64,000 bases of DNA from TMP-86 sp039807285 (GCA_044226785.1 JBGAGK010000018.1:1-64000), one strand, 5' to 3'. Shown: positions 18,505-27,723, counted from the stretch's first letter. Made by a program: numbers and translations. Notes: a model not told the origin generated them from the letters alone.

Positions 18505-19494
18505 TCATAGCAGGCCGTTGTCCCGGTACCACGAGACCGTCATGCGCGCGCCGTCGGCGAAGGAAATCCGGGGTTCGAAACCCAGCATCCTCTTGTACTT
18601 CGCCGTGGAGAACACGAATGACTTGGTGAAGAAATCGAGCCGGCGCTGGGTCAGGGGCGGCTGCAGGCCCAGGGGTTTGAACGTGGCCTCGAACACGGCA
18701 GCGGCCGCACGAAAAGGCCACACGGGAATGCGGATCTTCGAAGGTGTCCTGCCCAGGGCCTGCGCGATCTGCGCCACCATCTGCCGGGTGTTCATCACCT
18801 CGGCACCCGCGAACACGAAGGTCTCGTTCACGGCAGCCGGGTGCTGTGTGGTCAGCAGCAGGGCGCGGCACAGGTCATCGACATGGATCACCTGCCGCAG
18901 GTTCATTCCCGATCCCAGCATCATGAAGGCGCCGCGGTCGATGGCCTTGAACAGCTTGAGCAGGCGGAAATCACCGGGCCCGAAAGTCTCGGAGATGCGT
19001 GCGATGCAGGTTTCGATGCGCGCAGCGTGTTCGCGCACGGCCTGCTCGGCCTCGAACTTGGTCACGCCGTAGATGTTCTCGGGCCGCGGCGGGCTGTTCT
19101 CGTCCAGTTCGCCATCGCGCGCCGAGCCGTAGATGCCGATGGTGGATCCATAGACGAATCGTCGCGTACCGGCCTTGATGGCGGCCTCGATCAGCGTCCG
19201 GGTGCCGCCCACATTGACATCCCGGAACCAGGAATCCGGCACATTTCCCTCGTGCTGGGCAGCGGCCAGGTGGATCACGGCCTCGCACCCACCCACCAGT
19301 GTGTCCGCGAATCCCGGTGTCAGGAGGGATCCCTCGTGCACGCGGATGCCGGCGGCCGCCAGTCGTGCGACCCGCGCAGATTCGACGTCGTTGGCACTGC
19401 GGCCGGTCGCGACCACCGAGTGTCCCAGTTCGGCCAGGATCTGTGCCAGGCGGGAGCCGATGAACCCGGAAGCTCCGGTGACCAACAGTTTCAT
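18505..19494 (-). CDS. NAD-dependent epimerase/dehydratase (extended SDR)
   Basis: 329-residue nucleotide-sugar enzyme. Glycine motif VTGASGFIGSRL near the N-terminus, ATGRSAND after strand 2, HLAAAQH, and the catalytic YxxxK in YGVTK preceded by GSTIGIYG. The start at 19494 is preferred over one 30 nt upstream because it overlaps the WecB stop as ATGA (19491-19494) and begins directly at MKLLVTG. Probable substrate is a nucleotide-activated sugar made or used with the WecB product. Exact specificity (4-epimerase, dehydratase or reductase) cannot be set by eye. Confidence 0.87.
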   Translation of the reverse strand: MKLLVTGASGFIGSRLAQILAELGHSVVATGRSANDVESARVARLAAAGIRVHEGSLLTPGFADTLVGGCEAVIHLAAAQHEGNVPDSWFRDVNVGGTRTLIEAAIKAGTRRFVYGSTIGIYGSARDGELDENSPPRPENIYGVTKFEAEQAVREHAARIETCIARISETFGPGDFRLLKLFKAIDRGAFMMLGSGMNLRQVIHVDDLCRALLLTTQHPAAVNETFVFAGAEVMNTRQMVAQIAQALGRTPSKIRIPVWPFRAAAAVFEATFKPLGLQPPLTQRRLDFFTKSFVFSTAKYKRMLGFEPRISFADGARMTVSWYRDNGLL

Positions 19495-20627
19495 GGGGTC
19501 TGGATGCTCCGCTGCGGGTACCAACGCGCGATGGCGTCGACGATGTGTCGCGATGAGTGCCCATCGCCGTAAGGATTCTTCGGACCCACCATGGCCCGGT
19601 AAGCCGACTCGTCCGTGAGCAGGTGATGCACCTCATCGAATATGCGCTGCGGGTCGGTCCCGAGGAGCCTGGCCACTCCCGCGGCCACGCCCTCGGGCCG
19701 CTCGGTGACCTCGCGGATCACCAGCACGGGGCGCTTGAGGGAGGGCGCCTCTTCCTGCACACCACCACTGTCGGTGAGGATGAGGTGGCTGCGCGCCATC
19801 ATGTGCACGAAGTCGAGGTAGGGCAGAGGATCGACCATCACGATGCCCGGCTGGCCGGCCAGCTTTCCCAGGACGATGTCCCGGACCGCCGGGTTTCGAT
19901 GAAGTGGCAGGACCACGATCAGTTCGGGATGCGCTTGCTTGATGCGCAGGATGGCCTCGCACACCTGGCGCATGGGCTCGCCGATGCTCTCGCGCCGGTG
20001 CGTGGTGACCAGCAGGATGCGCGCATCCTTCGGAAGGGCGGCGAGCCTTGCATCCTCGAACACGTAGTCGGGTCGCACGCTCTGCAACAAGGCGTCGATC
20101 ACGGTATTGCCGGCATTGATGATGTGATCGGCTTCCACACCCTCGCGGGCCAGTGCAACGCAGGCATCCAGGGTGGGTGCGAAATGCAGCGTGCTCACCA
20201 CGGTGGTCACCCGCCGGTTCATCTCTTCGGGGAAGGGTTGGGTCAGGTCACCCGTACGGAGCCCCGCCTCCACATGGCCCACCGGCACCCGGTGCATGAA
20301 GGATGCAAGCGCCGCTGCACAGGTGGTCGTGGTGTCCCCCTGCACCAGCATCATGTCAGGCTTCACCTGATCCAGCACCGCCGGAAGTTCGGCCAGCACC
20401 CGGGCAGCGACCTGCGCCGGGGACTGGGCATGCTGCATCACGTTCAGGTCGAAATCTGCCTTCAGGCCGAATGAGCGCATGATCTGGTCGAGCATTTCCC
20501 GATGCTGACCCGTGACGCACACGACGGATTCGAACTGAGGCGCGCGGCGCTGCAGTTCCCGCACCACCGGCGCCATCTTGATGGCTTCGGGCCGGGTGCC
20601 AAATACGCTCAGGACCTTGATCGGCAT
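19491..20627 (-). CDS. wecB: UDP-N-acetylglucosamine 2-epimerase (non-hydrolysing)
   Basis: 378-residue protein with all the WecB landmarks: VFGTRPEAIKMAP at the N-terminus, VQGDTTTT, GHVEAGLRTG and DSGGVQEEAPSL. It interconverts UDP-GlcNAc and UDP-ManNAc in the cytoplasm and so feeds ManNAc or ManNAcA units to the repeat unit. It is the first gene of the minus-strand group wecB-epimerase-asnB, with ATGA coupling to the epimerase. Length and motifs are standard, so confidence is high. A WecC dehydrogenase is not seen in the window. Confidence 0.95.
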   Translation of the reverse strand: MPIKVLSVFGTRPEAIKMAPVVRELQRRAPQFESVVCVTGQHREMLDQIMRSFGLKADFDLNVMQHAQSPAQVAARVLAELPAVLDQVKPDMMLVQGDTTTTCAAALASFMHRVPVGHVEAGLRTGDLTQPFPEEMNRRVTTVVSTLHFAPTLDACVALAREGVEADHIINAGNTVIDALLQSVRPDYVFEDARLAALPKDARILLVTTHRRESIGEPMRQVCEAILRIKQAHPELIVVLPLHRNPAVRDIVLGKLAGQPGIVMVDPLPYLDFVHMMARSHLILTDSGGVQEEAPSLKRPVLVIREVTERPEGVAAGVARLLGTDPQRIFDEVHHLLTDESAYRAMVGPKNPYGDGHSSRHIVDAIARWYPQRSIQTP

Positions 20628-20864
20628 CGGTTCACACGTTTATGTTAATGGCTCGCAAGGCAGGCCCGGGGCAGCTTACCGCGCCCGGATCATGCACCGG
20701 CAGCAGGGAGGTCACATTCCAGTGTCTGCAGGTCGGTCTGGTCAAATGTGCCATGTGCCAAGGTATTGGCACGGGATGCTGTACGCGATGGCGCCGATCG
20801 TGCTCTCATGCAGATCTTCGACACCAAGGCAACGCACCCGGCCTGATCCGGCCACGCACCCGGC

Positions 20865-22871
20865 ATGAAAAATTCTAGCAGACTATCGATCGCTCTCCTG
20901 ATCCTGTGGCATCTGTTGGCGATGGCGGCCCTTGCCCTGGTGCTGCCTGAGTTGAAGTTCAAGTTGCCGGTGTGGAGCATCAAGGCAGCAGAACTGCGTC
21001 CCCTGGAACTCATGCTGGGCGCCTATGCGCTGTGCGCGGTGCTTTCCGTCGCTCTGCGCCGGCGCGGTGAACCGCTCCGGGTCACCGGGCTTGCGACCCT
21101 GATCATCGCAGTTTTCGGCCTGCTGTTCCTGTATTTCCTCGTCACCCGTGTGGACTCGGCGCGCATCATCATGGGGCAGATGCTGCTGGCCACGCTGGTG
21201 CTCGTGCCGCTGGGAAGGAGCCTTTCGGGCGCCTGGCGCAGCGCCGGCGTGGGGGTCATGGGTGCCGCCGTGGTGGCGGGTGTGCTGATCAGCCGTCCGG
21301 GCGGTGAGGGGCCGGGAGCGGTGCATCCGCAAGTGAACTCGATGCTGCTGCGCACGGCCTTCTACAACGTGCGAGCAACATCCTATGTGGACCAGATTCC
21401 CGAACCGGCGGTGCGGGGTGGGGGCCTCGCCCGGCTCGGCGACCGGTTCGTGCTGGCGACGGGCGACGGGCATCTGTACTTGTTCGACTGGCGCACGGGC
21501 GGTGCCGGCGGCACGCCGAAGTTCAAGGCATTGCCCTTCCGCGTGCCCATCAACGGCGACGAGTTCGCGCGCGACAACGGCGGCGGGCCCTGGCACAAGC
21601 CGGCCGAAGGTGATGCACAAAGCGTCATGGGCGAGGACACGGGCAGCACGGTCATCACCTGGTGGTTCCGGGTCAACAGTCCGCTGGTGCAGGAACTCGG
21701 TGACCAGGTGCGCCTGTTCGTTTCCCACTATTTCTGGAAGCCCGAACACAGTTGCTGGGTGGAGCGGGTGTCGATGCTGGAGATGCCGCGTGCAGCGTTC
21801 GAGGCGGGTACGCCGGGTGCCAGCTGGCAGACCATCTTCGAATCCACACCCTGCCTGCCGATCAAGGGCGAGGGCCGGCGCAGGGGTACGCCCTTCGCGG
21901 GACACTTCGGCGGCGGGCGCATGATCCAGATCGATCCGGACACCGTGCTGCTGACGGTGGGAGACTTCGGGTTCAACGGGGTGTCCTCGAAACAGATGGT
22001 GTCGCAGGACCCTTCCGTGTCCTATGGCAAGACCATCCTGCTGCACGTGAAGGAAAAGCGTGCCGAGATGTACACCCTGGGCAACCGCAATCCGCAGGGC
22101 CTGTACCGGGATTCGGAAGGCCGGATCTGGGACACTGAGCATGGCCCCCAGGGCGGGGACGAGTTGAACCTCCTCAAGCCGGGGCTCAACTATGGGTGGC
22201 CCATCGTCACCTATGGCGTGGACTACGGCACGTTCGGCTGGCCCCTGAATCCCCACCCCGGTGATCACCTGGGATTCGAAGCTCCGTTCTTTGCCTGGCT
22301 GCCTTCCATCGGCGTGTCCAACCTGACCGGCGTGACCCGCGAACTGTTCCCGGTCTGGAAGGGCGATCTGCTGGTGTCCTCGCTGGTCAATCAGCACGTC
22401 TATCGGGTTCGCATCCGCAATGACCGGGTGGTCTACGCGGAACCCATGATGCTGGAGAAGCGGATCCGCGACATCACCGAGGCGGGCGATGGCACCATCG
22501 TCATGTGGGCGGACGATGACAATGCCATCGTCACGCTGCGTCCGGAGTTCGGCAACAGCGGGGAGGTGGCGTTCGCCACGTCCTGCAGCGGCTGCCACAA
22601 AGTGGGCGATGGCACCTCGCATCGCATCGGGCCGGACCTGTGGGGTATCATCGGTCGCAAACCCGGTTCGGCAGACGGATACTCCGATTATTCCGCCGCC
22701 ATGCGCTCGCGCGGCGGAGAGTGGACCGAGGCCCAGTTGAACGCGTTCATCGAACACCCGCAGGCCACCGTACCTGGCACCGCGATGGAGTTCGCCGGAA
22801 TTGCGGATGCAAAGACGCGCGCGAGCATCATCGACTATCTGAAGCACGCGCCAAAAGTTGTCTCGCGATGA
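20865..22871 (+). CDS. Membrane-anchored PQQ-type sugar dehydrogenase fused to cytochrome c
   Basis: 668-residue fusion. Residues about 1-150 form four predicted membrane helices. The central part resembles soluble aldose/PQQ-dependent dehydrogenases (YliI/GdhB beta-propeller), with GNRNPQGLYRD, WDTEHGPQGGDELN and GLNYGWPIV. The last 110 residues are a class I cytochrome c: heme site CSGCH, IGPDLWGIIGR and the axial Met in GTAMEFAG. Such a protein would oxidise a sugar or polyol in the periplasm and pass electrons to the respiratory chain. Its stop overlaps the gtrA start, which ties it to a glycan-modification operon rather than to central metabolism. The substrate, and whether PQQ is truly bound, are not known from sequence. 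Confidence 0.82.
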   Translation: MKNSSRLSIALLILWHLLAMAALALVLPELKFKLPVWSIKAAELRPLELMLGAYALCAVLSVALRRRGEPLRVTGLATLIIAVFGLLFLYFLVTRVDSARIIMGQMLLATLVLVPLGRSLSGAWRSAGVGVMGAAVVAGVLISRPGGEGPGAVHPQVNSMLLRTAFYNVRATSYVDQIPEPAVRGGGLARLGDRFVLATGDGHLYLFDWRTGGAGGTPKFKALPFRVPINGDEFARDNGGGPWHKPAEGDAQSVMGEDTGSTVITWWFRVNSPLVQELGDQVRLFVSHYFWKPEHSCWVERVSMLEMPRAAFEAGTPGASWQTIFESTPCLPIKGEGRRRGTPFAGHFGGGRMIQIDPDTVLLTVGDFGFNGVSSKQMVSQDPSVSYGKTILLHVKEKRAEMYTLGNRNPQGLYRDSEGRIWDTEHGPQGGDELNLLKPGLNYGWPIVTYGVDYGTFGWPLNPHPGDHLGFEAPFFAWLPSIGVSNLTGVTRELFPVWKGDLLVSSLVNQHVYRVRIRNDRVVYAEPMMLEKRIRDITEAGDGTIVMWADDDNAIVTLRPEFGNSGEVAFATSCSGCHKVGDGTSHRIGPDLWGIIGRKPGSADGYSDYSAAMRSRGGEWTEAQLNAFIEHPQATVPGTAMEFAGIADAKTRASIIDYLKHAPKVVSR

Positions 22872-23290
22872 GATCTGCGCTGCTGTCGCGGTTCATGAAA
22901 TTCGCCAGTGTGGGGGCGGTTGCAACCGGGGTGCAGTACCTCGTGCTCGTGCTGTGCGTGGAAGGGCTGTCGCTCGGTGCGGTAACCGGATCCACGCTGG
23001 GGTTTGTCATCGGGGCAGTGGTCAATTACTGGCTGAACTATCACTTCACTTTCCGCAGTGACCATCCCCATCACATCGCCGGGAGCCGCTTTGCAGTGAC
23101 GGCGGCGGTGGGTCTTGGCATCAATTCGGCGCTGATGGCACTGCTGGTGCACCGGTTTGCCTGGCCTTATCTGCCCTCCCAGGTCGTGACCACCGGTGTG
23201 GTTCTTGGCTGGACTTTCACGGTGAACTCGTTCTGGTCCTTCGGCGGAGGGTCTTCGTCGGCTTTGCCAGGGGGCGGCAAGTGCGACTGA
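22868..23290 (+). CDS. gtrA: GtrA-family membrane protein
   Basis: 140-residue protein with four predicted helices and the GtrA signature: MKFASVGAVATGVQYLV at the start, GAVVNYWLNYHFTF in the middle and NSFWSF near the end. GtrA proteins are thought to flip undecaprenyl-phosphate-linked sugars to the periplasm. The start at 22868 overlaps the previous stop as ATGA; an upstream extension in the same frame is only overlap with the dehydrogenase. The 3' end overlaps the following GT2 gene by 10 bp. Together with that GT2 it forms the GtrA-GtrB part of a Gtr-type glycan modification cassette. Confidence 0.92.
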   Translation: MRSALLSRFMKFASVGAVATGVQYLVLVLCVEGLSLGAVTGSTLGFVIGAVVNYWLNYHFTFRSDHPHHIAGSRFAVTAAVGLGINSALMALLVHRFAWPYLPSQVVTTGVVLGWTFTVNSFWSFGGGSSSALPGGGKCD

Positions 23291-24264
23291 GCCTGGTCAT
23301 CCCCTGTTACAACGAACAGGAGGCCCTGCCTCTCACGGTGGCGGCGCTCGAGCCGCTGATGCGGGATCTCGTGGCGCGCGGCAAGATCTCCGCGGACAGC
23401 AATATCTGGTTCGTGGACGATGGCAGCCGGGATCAGACCTGGCCGGTCATCGAAGGCCTGACCCGGCGTTCACCGATGTTCGTCGGCGTGAAGCTGTCGC
23501 GCAACCGTGGCCATCAGAATGCACTCCTGGCAGGGCTTCTCAGTGCGGACGGTGATGCGGTGATTTCCATCGATGCCGACCTGCAGGATGACCTCGCGGT
23601 CATCGAAAAAATGGTCGATGCCCACGCGGCCGGTTACGAGATCGTCTATGGCGTGCGGCAGGCGCGCGACACCGACACGGTGTTCAAGCGCTGGACGGCC
23701 CTGCGGTACTACGGCCTGCTGCGCTTCATGGGCGTGGACATCATTCCCAACCATGCGGACTTCCGGCTCATGGGCAGGCGGTCCATCGCGGCCCTGGGCC
23801 AGCACGCCGAGGTCAACCTGTTCCTGCGTGGCATCATCCCGCAGCTCGGGTTCCGCTCCACCAGCGTGTTCTATGATCGCCGCGAGCGTGTCGCGGGCGA
23901 GTCGAAATATCCCCTGCGCAAGATGGTCAAACTGGCGCTGGATGGCATCACCTCGTTCAGCCCGGTGCCGCTGCGCCTGATCGCAGCCCTCGGCGGAATC
24001 GTCTGCGTGTTCAGCCTGGTGATGGTGGTCTGGGTGCTGTGCATCCGTCTCTTCACCGACCGGGCCTTGCCGGGTTGGGCCTCGACCACGGTGCCGATCT
24101 ACCTGCTCGGTGGCGTGCAGCTGCTCTGCATCGGAATTCTCGGTGAGTACGTCGCGAAAACCTACGCAGAGACCAAGGGTCGGCCGCGGTACCTGATCGA
24201 GCGCGTCGAACGGCGCGAATCGGGCGATGAGCCCATTGCGCAACCTGATGGAGAACCCCGGTGA
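23281..24264 (+). CDS. gtrB: GtrB/DPM1-like family 2 glycosyltransferase
   Basis: 327-residue GT2 with the polyprenyl-phosphate sugar synthase layout. LSLVIPCYNEQEALP opens the catalytic domain, WFVDDGSRDQTW and SIDADLQDD carry the nucleotide/metal-binding acidic residues, and two C-terminal membrane helices follow (about 230-255 and 265-290). It should charge undecaprenyl phosphate with a sugar that GtrA then flips. The start is GTG at 23281, inside the end of gtrA. Its stop overlaps the next start, so the whole run is translationally coupled. Confidence 0.92.
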   Translation: MRLSLVIPCYNEQEALPLTVAALEPLMRDLVARGKISADSNIWFVDDGSRDQTWPVIEGLTRRSPMFVGVKLSRNRGHQNALLAGLLSADGDAVISIDADLQDDLAVIEKMVDAHAAGYEIVYGVRQARDTDTVFKRWTALRYYGLLRFMGVDIIPNHADFRLMGRRSIAALGQHAEVNLFLRGIIPQLGFRSTSVFYDRRERVAGESKYPLRKMVKLALDGITSFSPVPLRLIAALGGIVCVFSLVMVVWVLCIRLFTDRALPGWASTTVPIYLLGGVQLLCIGILGEYVAKTYAETKGRPRYLIERVERRESGDEPIAQPDGEPR

Positions 24265-25685
24265 TGATGTCAGTATCGAGTTGCCGAATTTCCGCGGCGT
24301 GCGCCGTGTTGTGTGTGGCCGGTGTCCTGCTGCTGGGTTCGCCCGGAGCAGGGGCGCAGGCGCCGGCGCAAGTGACGGCGGGCCAGGTGCCGACGGAGGG
24401 CTCGAAGCCATTTTCCCTTGCGCCCCGGGTCACCCTCGATGTCCGGCCGAAGGCCCATTCGGTGGTCATGGATGACATGGATGGCGACGGCAAGCCCGAT
24501 CTGGTGGTGGCCGTTGCCAGCGCCGGCGTGGCGGTGTTCAAGGGTCACGGGGATGGTCATTTCGATGCGCCGGTGTACTGGCCGGTGGGCATCATGCCGA
24601 AGTTTGCGGTGACTGCCGATTTCAACCATGACGGCAAGCGTGACATCGTCACCGCCGATCAGGACAGCAAGACCATCAGCGTGCTGCTGGGCAATGGCGA
24701 TGGCACCTTCAAGCCAAAAGTGTCCTGGCCCGCCTGCAATGGTGATCATGAGGTTGCGGTGGCGGACTTCAATCGTGACGGGAACGATGATGTGGCCGTG
24801 GCCTGTCATGGCAAACCGTATTTCACCAGCGTGTTCTTCGGCAACGGCGATGGCACATTCAAGCCGCGGCTGGACATCCATCCGGGCGGCGAACCGGGTG
24901 CGCTGGTGGTCGGGGACTACAATGGCGATGGCATTCCCGATCTGGCCTATGCCAATCGGGCCGACAGCACGGTGGGTATCCTGCTCAGCAATGGAGACGG
25001 GACCTTCAGGGATCCGCTCACCTTCGCCACGGCCGACGGACCGCATTCCATCCGGACGGGCGACCTGAACGGCGATGGCATCCTCGACCTGGTGACCACG
25101 GATGATCGTGCCAACAAGGTCACGGTGCTGATGGGCACGGGCGATGGTCATTTCGTCCGGCGTCAGGACCTGCCCGCCAATTTCAGGCCGAAGTCGGTGG
25201 CCGTTGCCGATGTCAACGGCGACGGTCGACCGGACATCGTCATCACGAATACCACTTATCCGCATTGCTGCACCTATGAAGGCAGCACGATCAGCGTGTT
25301 CCTGAACCTCGGGAATGAGCGCTTCGCGCCGCGCCAGGACTTCGAGGCCGGCGGCAATCCGTTCTCGTTGCTGGTCAGGGACATCAACAACGATGGCAAG
25401 GCGGACATCCTCACCGCCAATTTCATCGACCAGGAACCGGCAAAGGTCCGCTACTTGAAGCTGCAGCACGAGTCCGGACTCAGTCCGCGCATGTTCCACC
25501 TGCTGTGTCTGGCCATTGCGGTGCTTTGCGGTCTGCTGGTGGCATCCCTCGGCTGGAAGCGCGCCCGCATGGCCAGCATCCTCGGTGGTGCGGTCGTGAC
25601 GGCCATCGTGGCGGGGGCGGTCTGGGAGGTCAGCCGGTTCCGCATGGAGGGCCCCTCGCACATCACCATCCTGTTCGGGCGATGA
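24261..25685 (+). CDS. FG-GAP/VCBS repeat protein, exported and tail-anchored
   Basis: 474-residue protein. An N-terminal signal sequence (about 25 residues, ending near PGAGAQ) is followed by six to seven tandem FG-GAP-like blades. Each blade contains a calcium-loop pattern such as DMDGDGKPDL, DFNHDGKRDI or DLNGDGILDL with a following LGNGDGTF. One membrane helix near residues 410-432 and a second hydrophobic stretch after a short Lys/Arg turn anchor the C-terminus. A seven-bladed integrin-alpha-like propeller facing the periplasm is expected, with glycan or protein binding as a plausible role. It lies between the GtrB-like GT2 and the GT-C gene, coupled to both by overlaps. GTG at 24261 and ATG codons at 24264 and 24267 are alternative starts. 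Confidence 0.8.
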   Translation: MMMSVSSCRISAACAVLCVAGVLLLGSPGAGAQAPAQVTAGQVPTEGSKPFSLAPRVTLDVRPKAHSVVMDDMDGDGKPDLVVAVASAGVAVFKGHGDGHFDAPVYWPVGIMPKFAVTADFNHDGKRDIVTADQDSKTISVLLGNGDGTFKPKVSWPACNGDHEVAVADFNRDGNDDVAVACHGKPYFTSVFFGNGDGTFKPRLDIHPGGEPGALVVGDYNGDGIPDLAYANRADSTVGILLSNGDGTFRDPLTFATADGPHSIRTGDLNGDGILDLVTTDDRANKVTVLMGTGDGHFVRRQDLPANFRPKSVAVADVNGDGRPDIVITNTTYPHCCTYEGSTISVFLNLGNERFAPRQDFEAGGNPFSLLVRDINNDGKADILTANFIDQEPAKVRYLKLQHESGLSPRMFHLLCLAIAVLCGLLVASLGWKRARMASILGGAVVTAIVAGAVWEVSRFRMEGPSHITILFGR

Positions 25686-26878
25686 ACATGACACAGCACG
25701 GGTTGATCCGGAACGACGCCCGGAGCCTCGCGGACTGGTTCGTGTTTGCACTGGCGGCGGTGTTCGCCATCGGGGTGCGATTCGCCATGCGCGAGTACGT
25801 GACCAGCGACTACGTGAATTACACCAGCCAGTGGTACGCGGCAGTCCAGCAGCATGGATTCGCGGCGGCCGGCACGGCCATCTCCAACTACACGCCACCC
25901 TATCTGTACCTGCTGTGGGCCGTGTCGAAGGTGTTTCCATCCATCTCGCCGGTGATCGCGATCAAGATTCCCTCGATCCTGTTCGACTTCGTGTGCGCGT
26001 TTCTTGCCTTCAGGCTCGTGGCTTTGCGCCATCCGGGCGGCCGCCTGGCACTGTTTGCGGCCATCGCCGTGCTGCTGGCGCCAACGGTGGTGAGCAACAG
26101 CGCTCTGTGGGGACAGGCCGACAGCATTTACGCCGCCATGCTGCTGGCCTGCGTCTACGCGCTGATGACGGGCCATGGTGCATGGGCGATGGTGGCCTTC
26201 GGCCTGGGACTGTCGATCAAGTTCCAGACCATGTTCCTGGCACCGGCCTTGTGTGCCCTGTGGTTCCGTCGCGTGATTCCGCTCTGGGCGCCGCTTCTGG
26301 TGCCAGTCATCTACGCCCTGGCCATGGTGCCGGCGTGGCTCGCGGGCCGGCCGGCGGGCGAGTTGGCCAGTGTCTACCTGACCCAGAGCGTGACCTATCA
26401 CCAGCTGACCAAGAATGCGCCTTCCCTGTATGCCTGGCTGCCCCAGAGTCTGTATGCAGTTCTGGTGCCGGCGGGGCTCGCCCTGATGACCGCCATCGGC
26501 TGCTGGTTCGTGTGGCGGGTCTGGAGAGGCCGCGCTGCGATGACGCCGGCGCTGATCCTGCAGCTGTGCCTGCTGTCGCTGATCATGACGCCCTTCTTCC
26601 TGCCCAAGATGCATGACCGGTTCTTCTTTGCCGCCGATGTACTGGCCATCGTCTATGCCTTCTATTTTCCGCGTCGCTACTACGTGGCCGTGGCGGTGAG
26701 CTTCGCCTCGTTCTTTGCCTACCTGCCGTTTCTGCTGCACCGGGCACCGCTGGTTCCACTGCCGCTGCTCTCGGCGGTGATGGCTGTGGCGCTGATCAGC
26801 GTGGCCGTCCGGGCCCAGTGGGAAATGGATGAACCTGCGCCCGCGGGCCGTGGCGGAACTCAGGCCGCGGTTGCGTAG
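25682..26878 (+). CDS. GT-C fold membrane glycosyltransferase (GT87/DUF2029-like)
   Basis: 398-residue polytopic protein with about ten helices. The first periplasmic loop holds the acidic pair expected for GT-C enzymes near TSDYVNY. NSALWGQADSIY and a later KMHDRFFFAAD block are typical of DUF2029/mannosyltransferase-like proteins. It would use a polyprenyl-phosphate sugar in the periplasm to decorate a glycan, i.e. the GtrC-like transferase of the cassette. ATG at 25682 overlaps the preceding stop (ATGA), which fixes the start against a longer in-frame extension. The 3' end overlaps the opposite-strand deacetylase gene by 19 bp. Confidence 0.85.
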   Translation: MNMTQHGLIRNDARSLADWFVFALAAVFAIGVRFAMREYVTSDYVNYTSQWYAAVQQHGFAAAGTAISNYTPPYLYLLWAVSKVFPSISPVIAIKIPSILFDFVCAFLAFRLVALRHPGGRLALFAAIAVLLAPTVVSNSALWGQADSIYAAMLLACVYALMTGHGAWAMVAFGLGLSIKFQTMFLAPALCALWFRRVIPLWAPLLVPVIYALAMVPAWLAGRPAGELASVYLTQSVTYHQLTKNAPSLYAWLPQSLYAVLVPAGLALMTAIGCWFVWRVWRGRAAMTPALILQLCLLSLIMTPFFLPKMHDRFFFAADVLAIVYAFYFPRRYYVAVAVSFASFFAYLPFLLHRAPLVPLPLLSAVMAVALISVAVRAQWEMDEPAPAGRGGTQAAVA

Positions 26879-27723
26879 AGGCGCTCTGCCATCTGCTCAT
26901 GGGTGACGAAGCGGAAGCCCCGATCCGCCACCGTCCGGAACACCTCGCGCAGCACCTGATCGTTCACACCCTCGTAGCAGGGGTGTCCGTAGAGCACCAC
27001 CCAGTTGCTCTGGTCCAGGCGTTGAGCGAGATCCGCCAGGATTTCCGGGAGCGGTGTATTGCGGGCACCATGCCACTCCAGGAGAGGCACGGTGCGCGGC
27101 CCGCACAGTGTCACCGGGATGCGCCAGTGATTCGCCTCGCCTTGCCCGAACGAAGGGTGGTGAGGTTCGCCGCCGATGGCATCCCCGTCGTAGCGGTATT
27201 TCAGCCGGGCGACGATGCGGGTCACGCGCTCGTCCGACTTGAACCCGGGCGAGGTGAATCCGGCCGGGGTGCCGAACAGGCGGGAGATTTCCTCATGGGA
27301 CTGTTCGACGTCCTGTGCGATGACCGACTCCGGCAGTTCGAAGAAGCGCCGGCTCCAGACCACGTGGTCGGAACCGCCGTGCTGTCCCAGCTCGTGGCCG
27401 GCGCGGACCAGATTCTCCAGGCTTCCGATCAGCGAGCGGCCCACCGGGCGTGACAGCAGGGTTTCCAGGATGAAGCGCGGCCAGCCGATCTTCCTGATCA
27501 GGTGCACGGCTTCCATGTCCTGAAGCTTTGCCTTCGATCCCTTCAGGCCGCCCTTGCTCAGCCATTCCTTGAGATTGGTGGAGCGGCCCATGTTGATGAA
27601 GAACGTGTTCTTGACGCCGAATTCCTCGCACACCCGCATGATGCGCGGCAGGCCGTCGGTGATGCAGGCGCGATGGTCGATGTCCCAGCGGAAGGAGAAA
27701 AGCTTGTCGCGGCTCGGATTCAT
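26860..27723 (-). CDS. Polysaccharide deacetylase-like protein (divergent)
   Basis: 287-residue NodB-type homologue without a signal peptide. The metal-binding first motif is FRWDIDHR (Asp14, Asp16) instead of the usual TFDDG. The second motif is spread over HELGQHGGSDH (His110, His115, His120). YGHPCYEG near the C-terminus supplies the late His. The changed first motif places it in the subgroup with WDID-like cores, whose substrates are poorly known. The start at 27723 is taken because a 31-codon upstream extension is basic and unlike the family. It overlaps the convergent GT-C gene and is divergent from the GlpD-like gene. Confidence 0.75.
   Translation of the reverse strand: MNPSRDKLFSFRWDIDHRACITDGLPRIMRVCEEFGVKNTFFINMGRSTNLKEWLSKGGLKGSKAKLQDMEAVHLIRKIGWPRFILETLLSRPVGRSLIGSLENLVRAGHELGQHGGSDHVVWSRRFFELPESVIAQDVEQSHEEISRLFGTPAGFTSPGFKSDERVTRIVARLKYRYDGDAIGGEPHHPSFGQGEANHWRIPVTLCGPRTVPLLEWHGARNTPLPEILADLAQRLDQSNWVVLYGHPCYEGVNDQVLREVFRTVADRGFRFVTHEQMAERLYATAA

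Noticed and set aside
20883..22847. A 654-codon open frame antisense to the dehydrogenase-cytochrome gene.
   Set aside because: It is a mirror of GC-rich codons, with no family motif; the plus strand shows the propeller motifs and CSGCH.
24270..25940. A 556-codon antisense frame across the FG-GAP gene with apparent repeats.
   Set aside because: The periodicity is the reflection of the FG-GAP DNA repeats; no recognisable domain.
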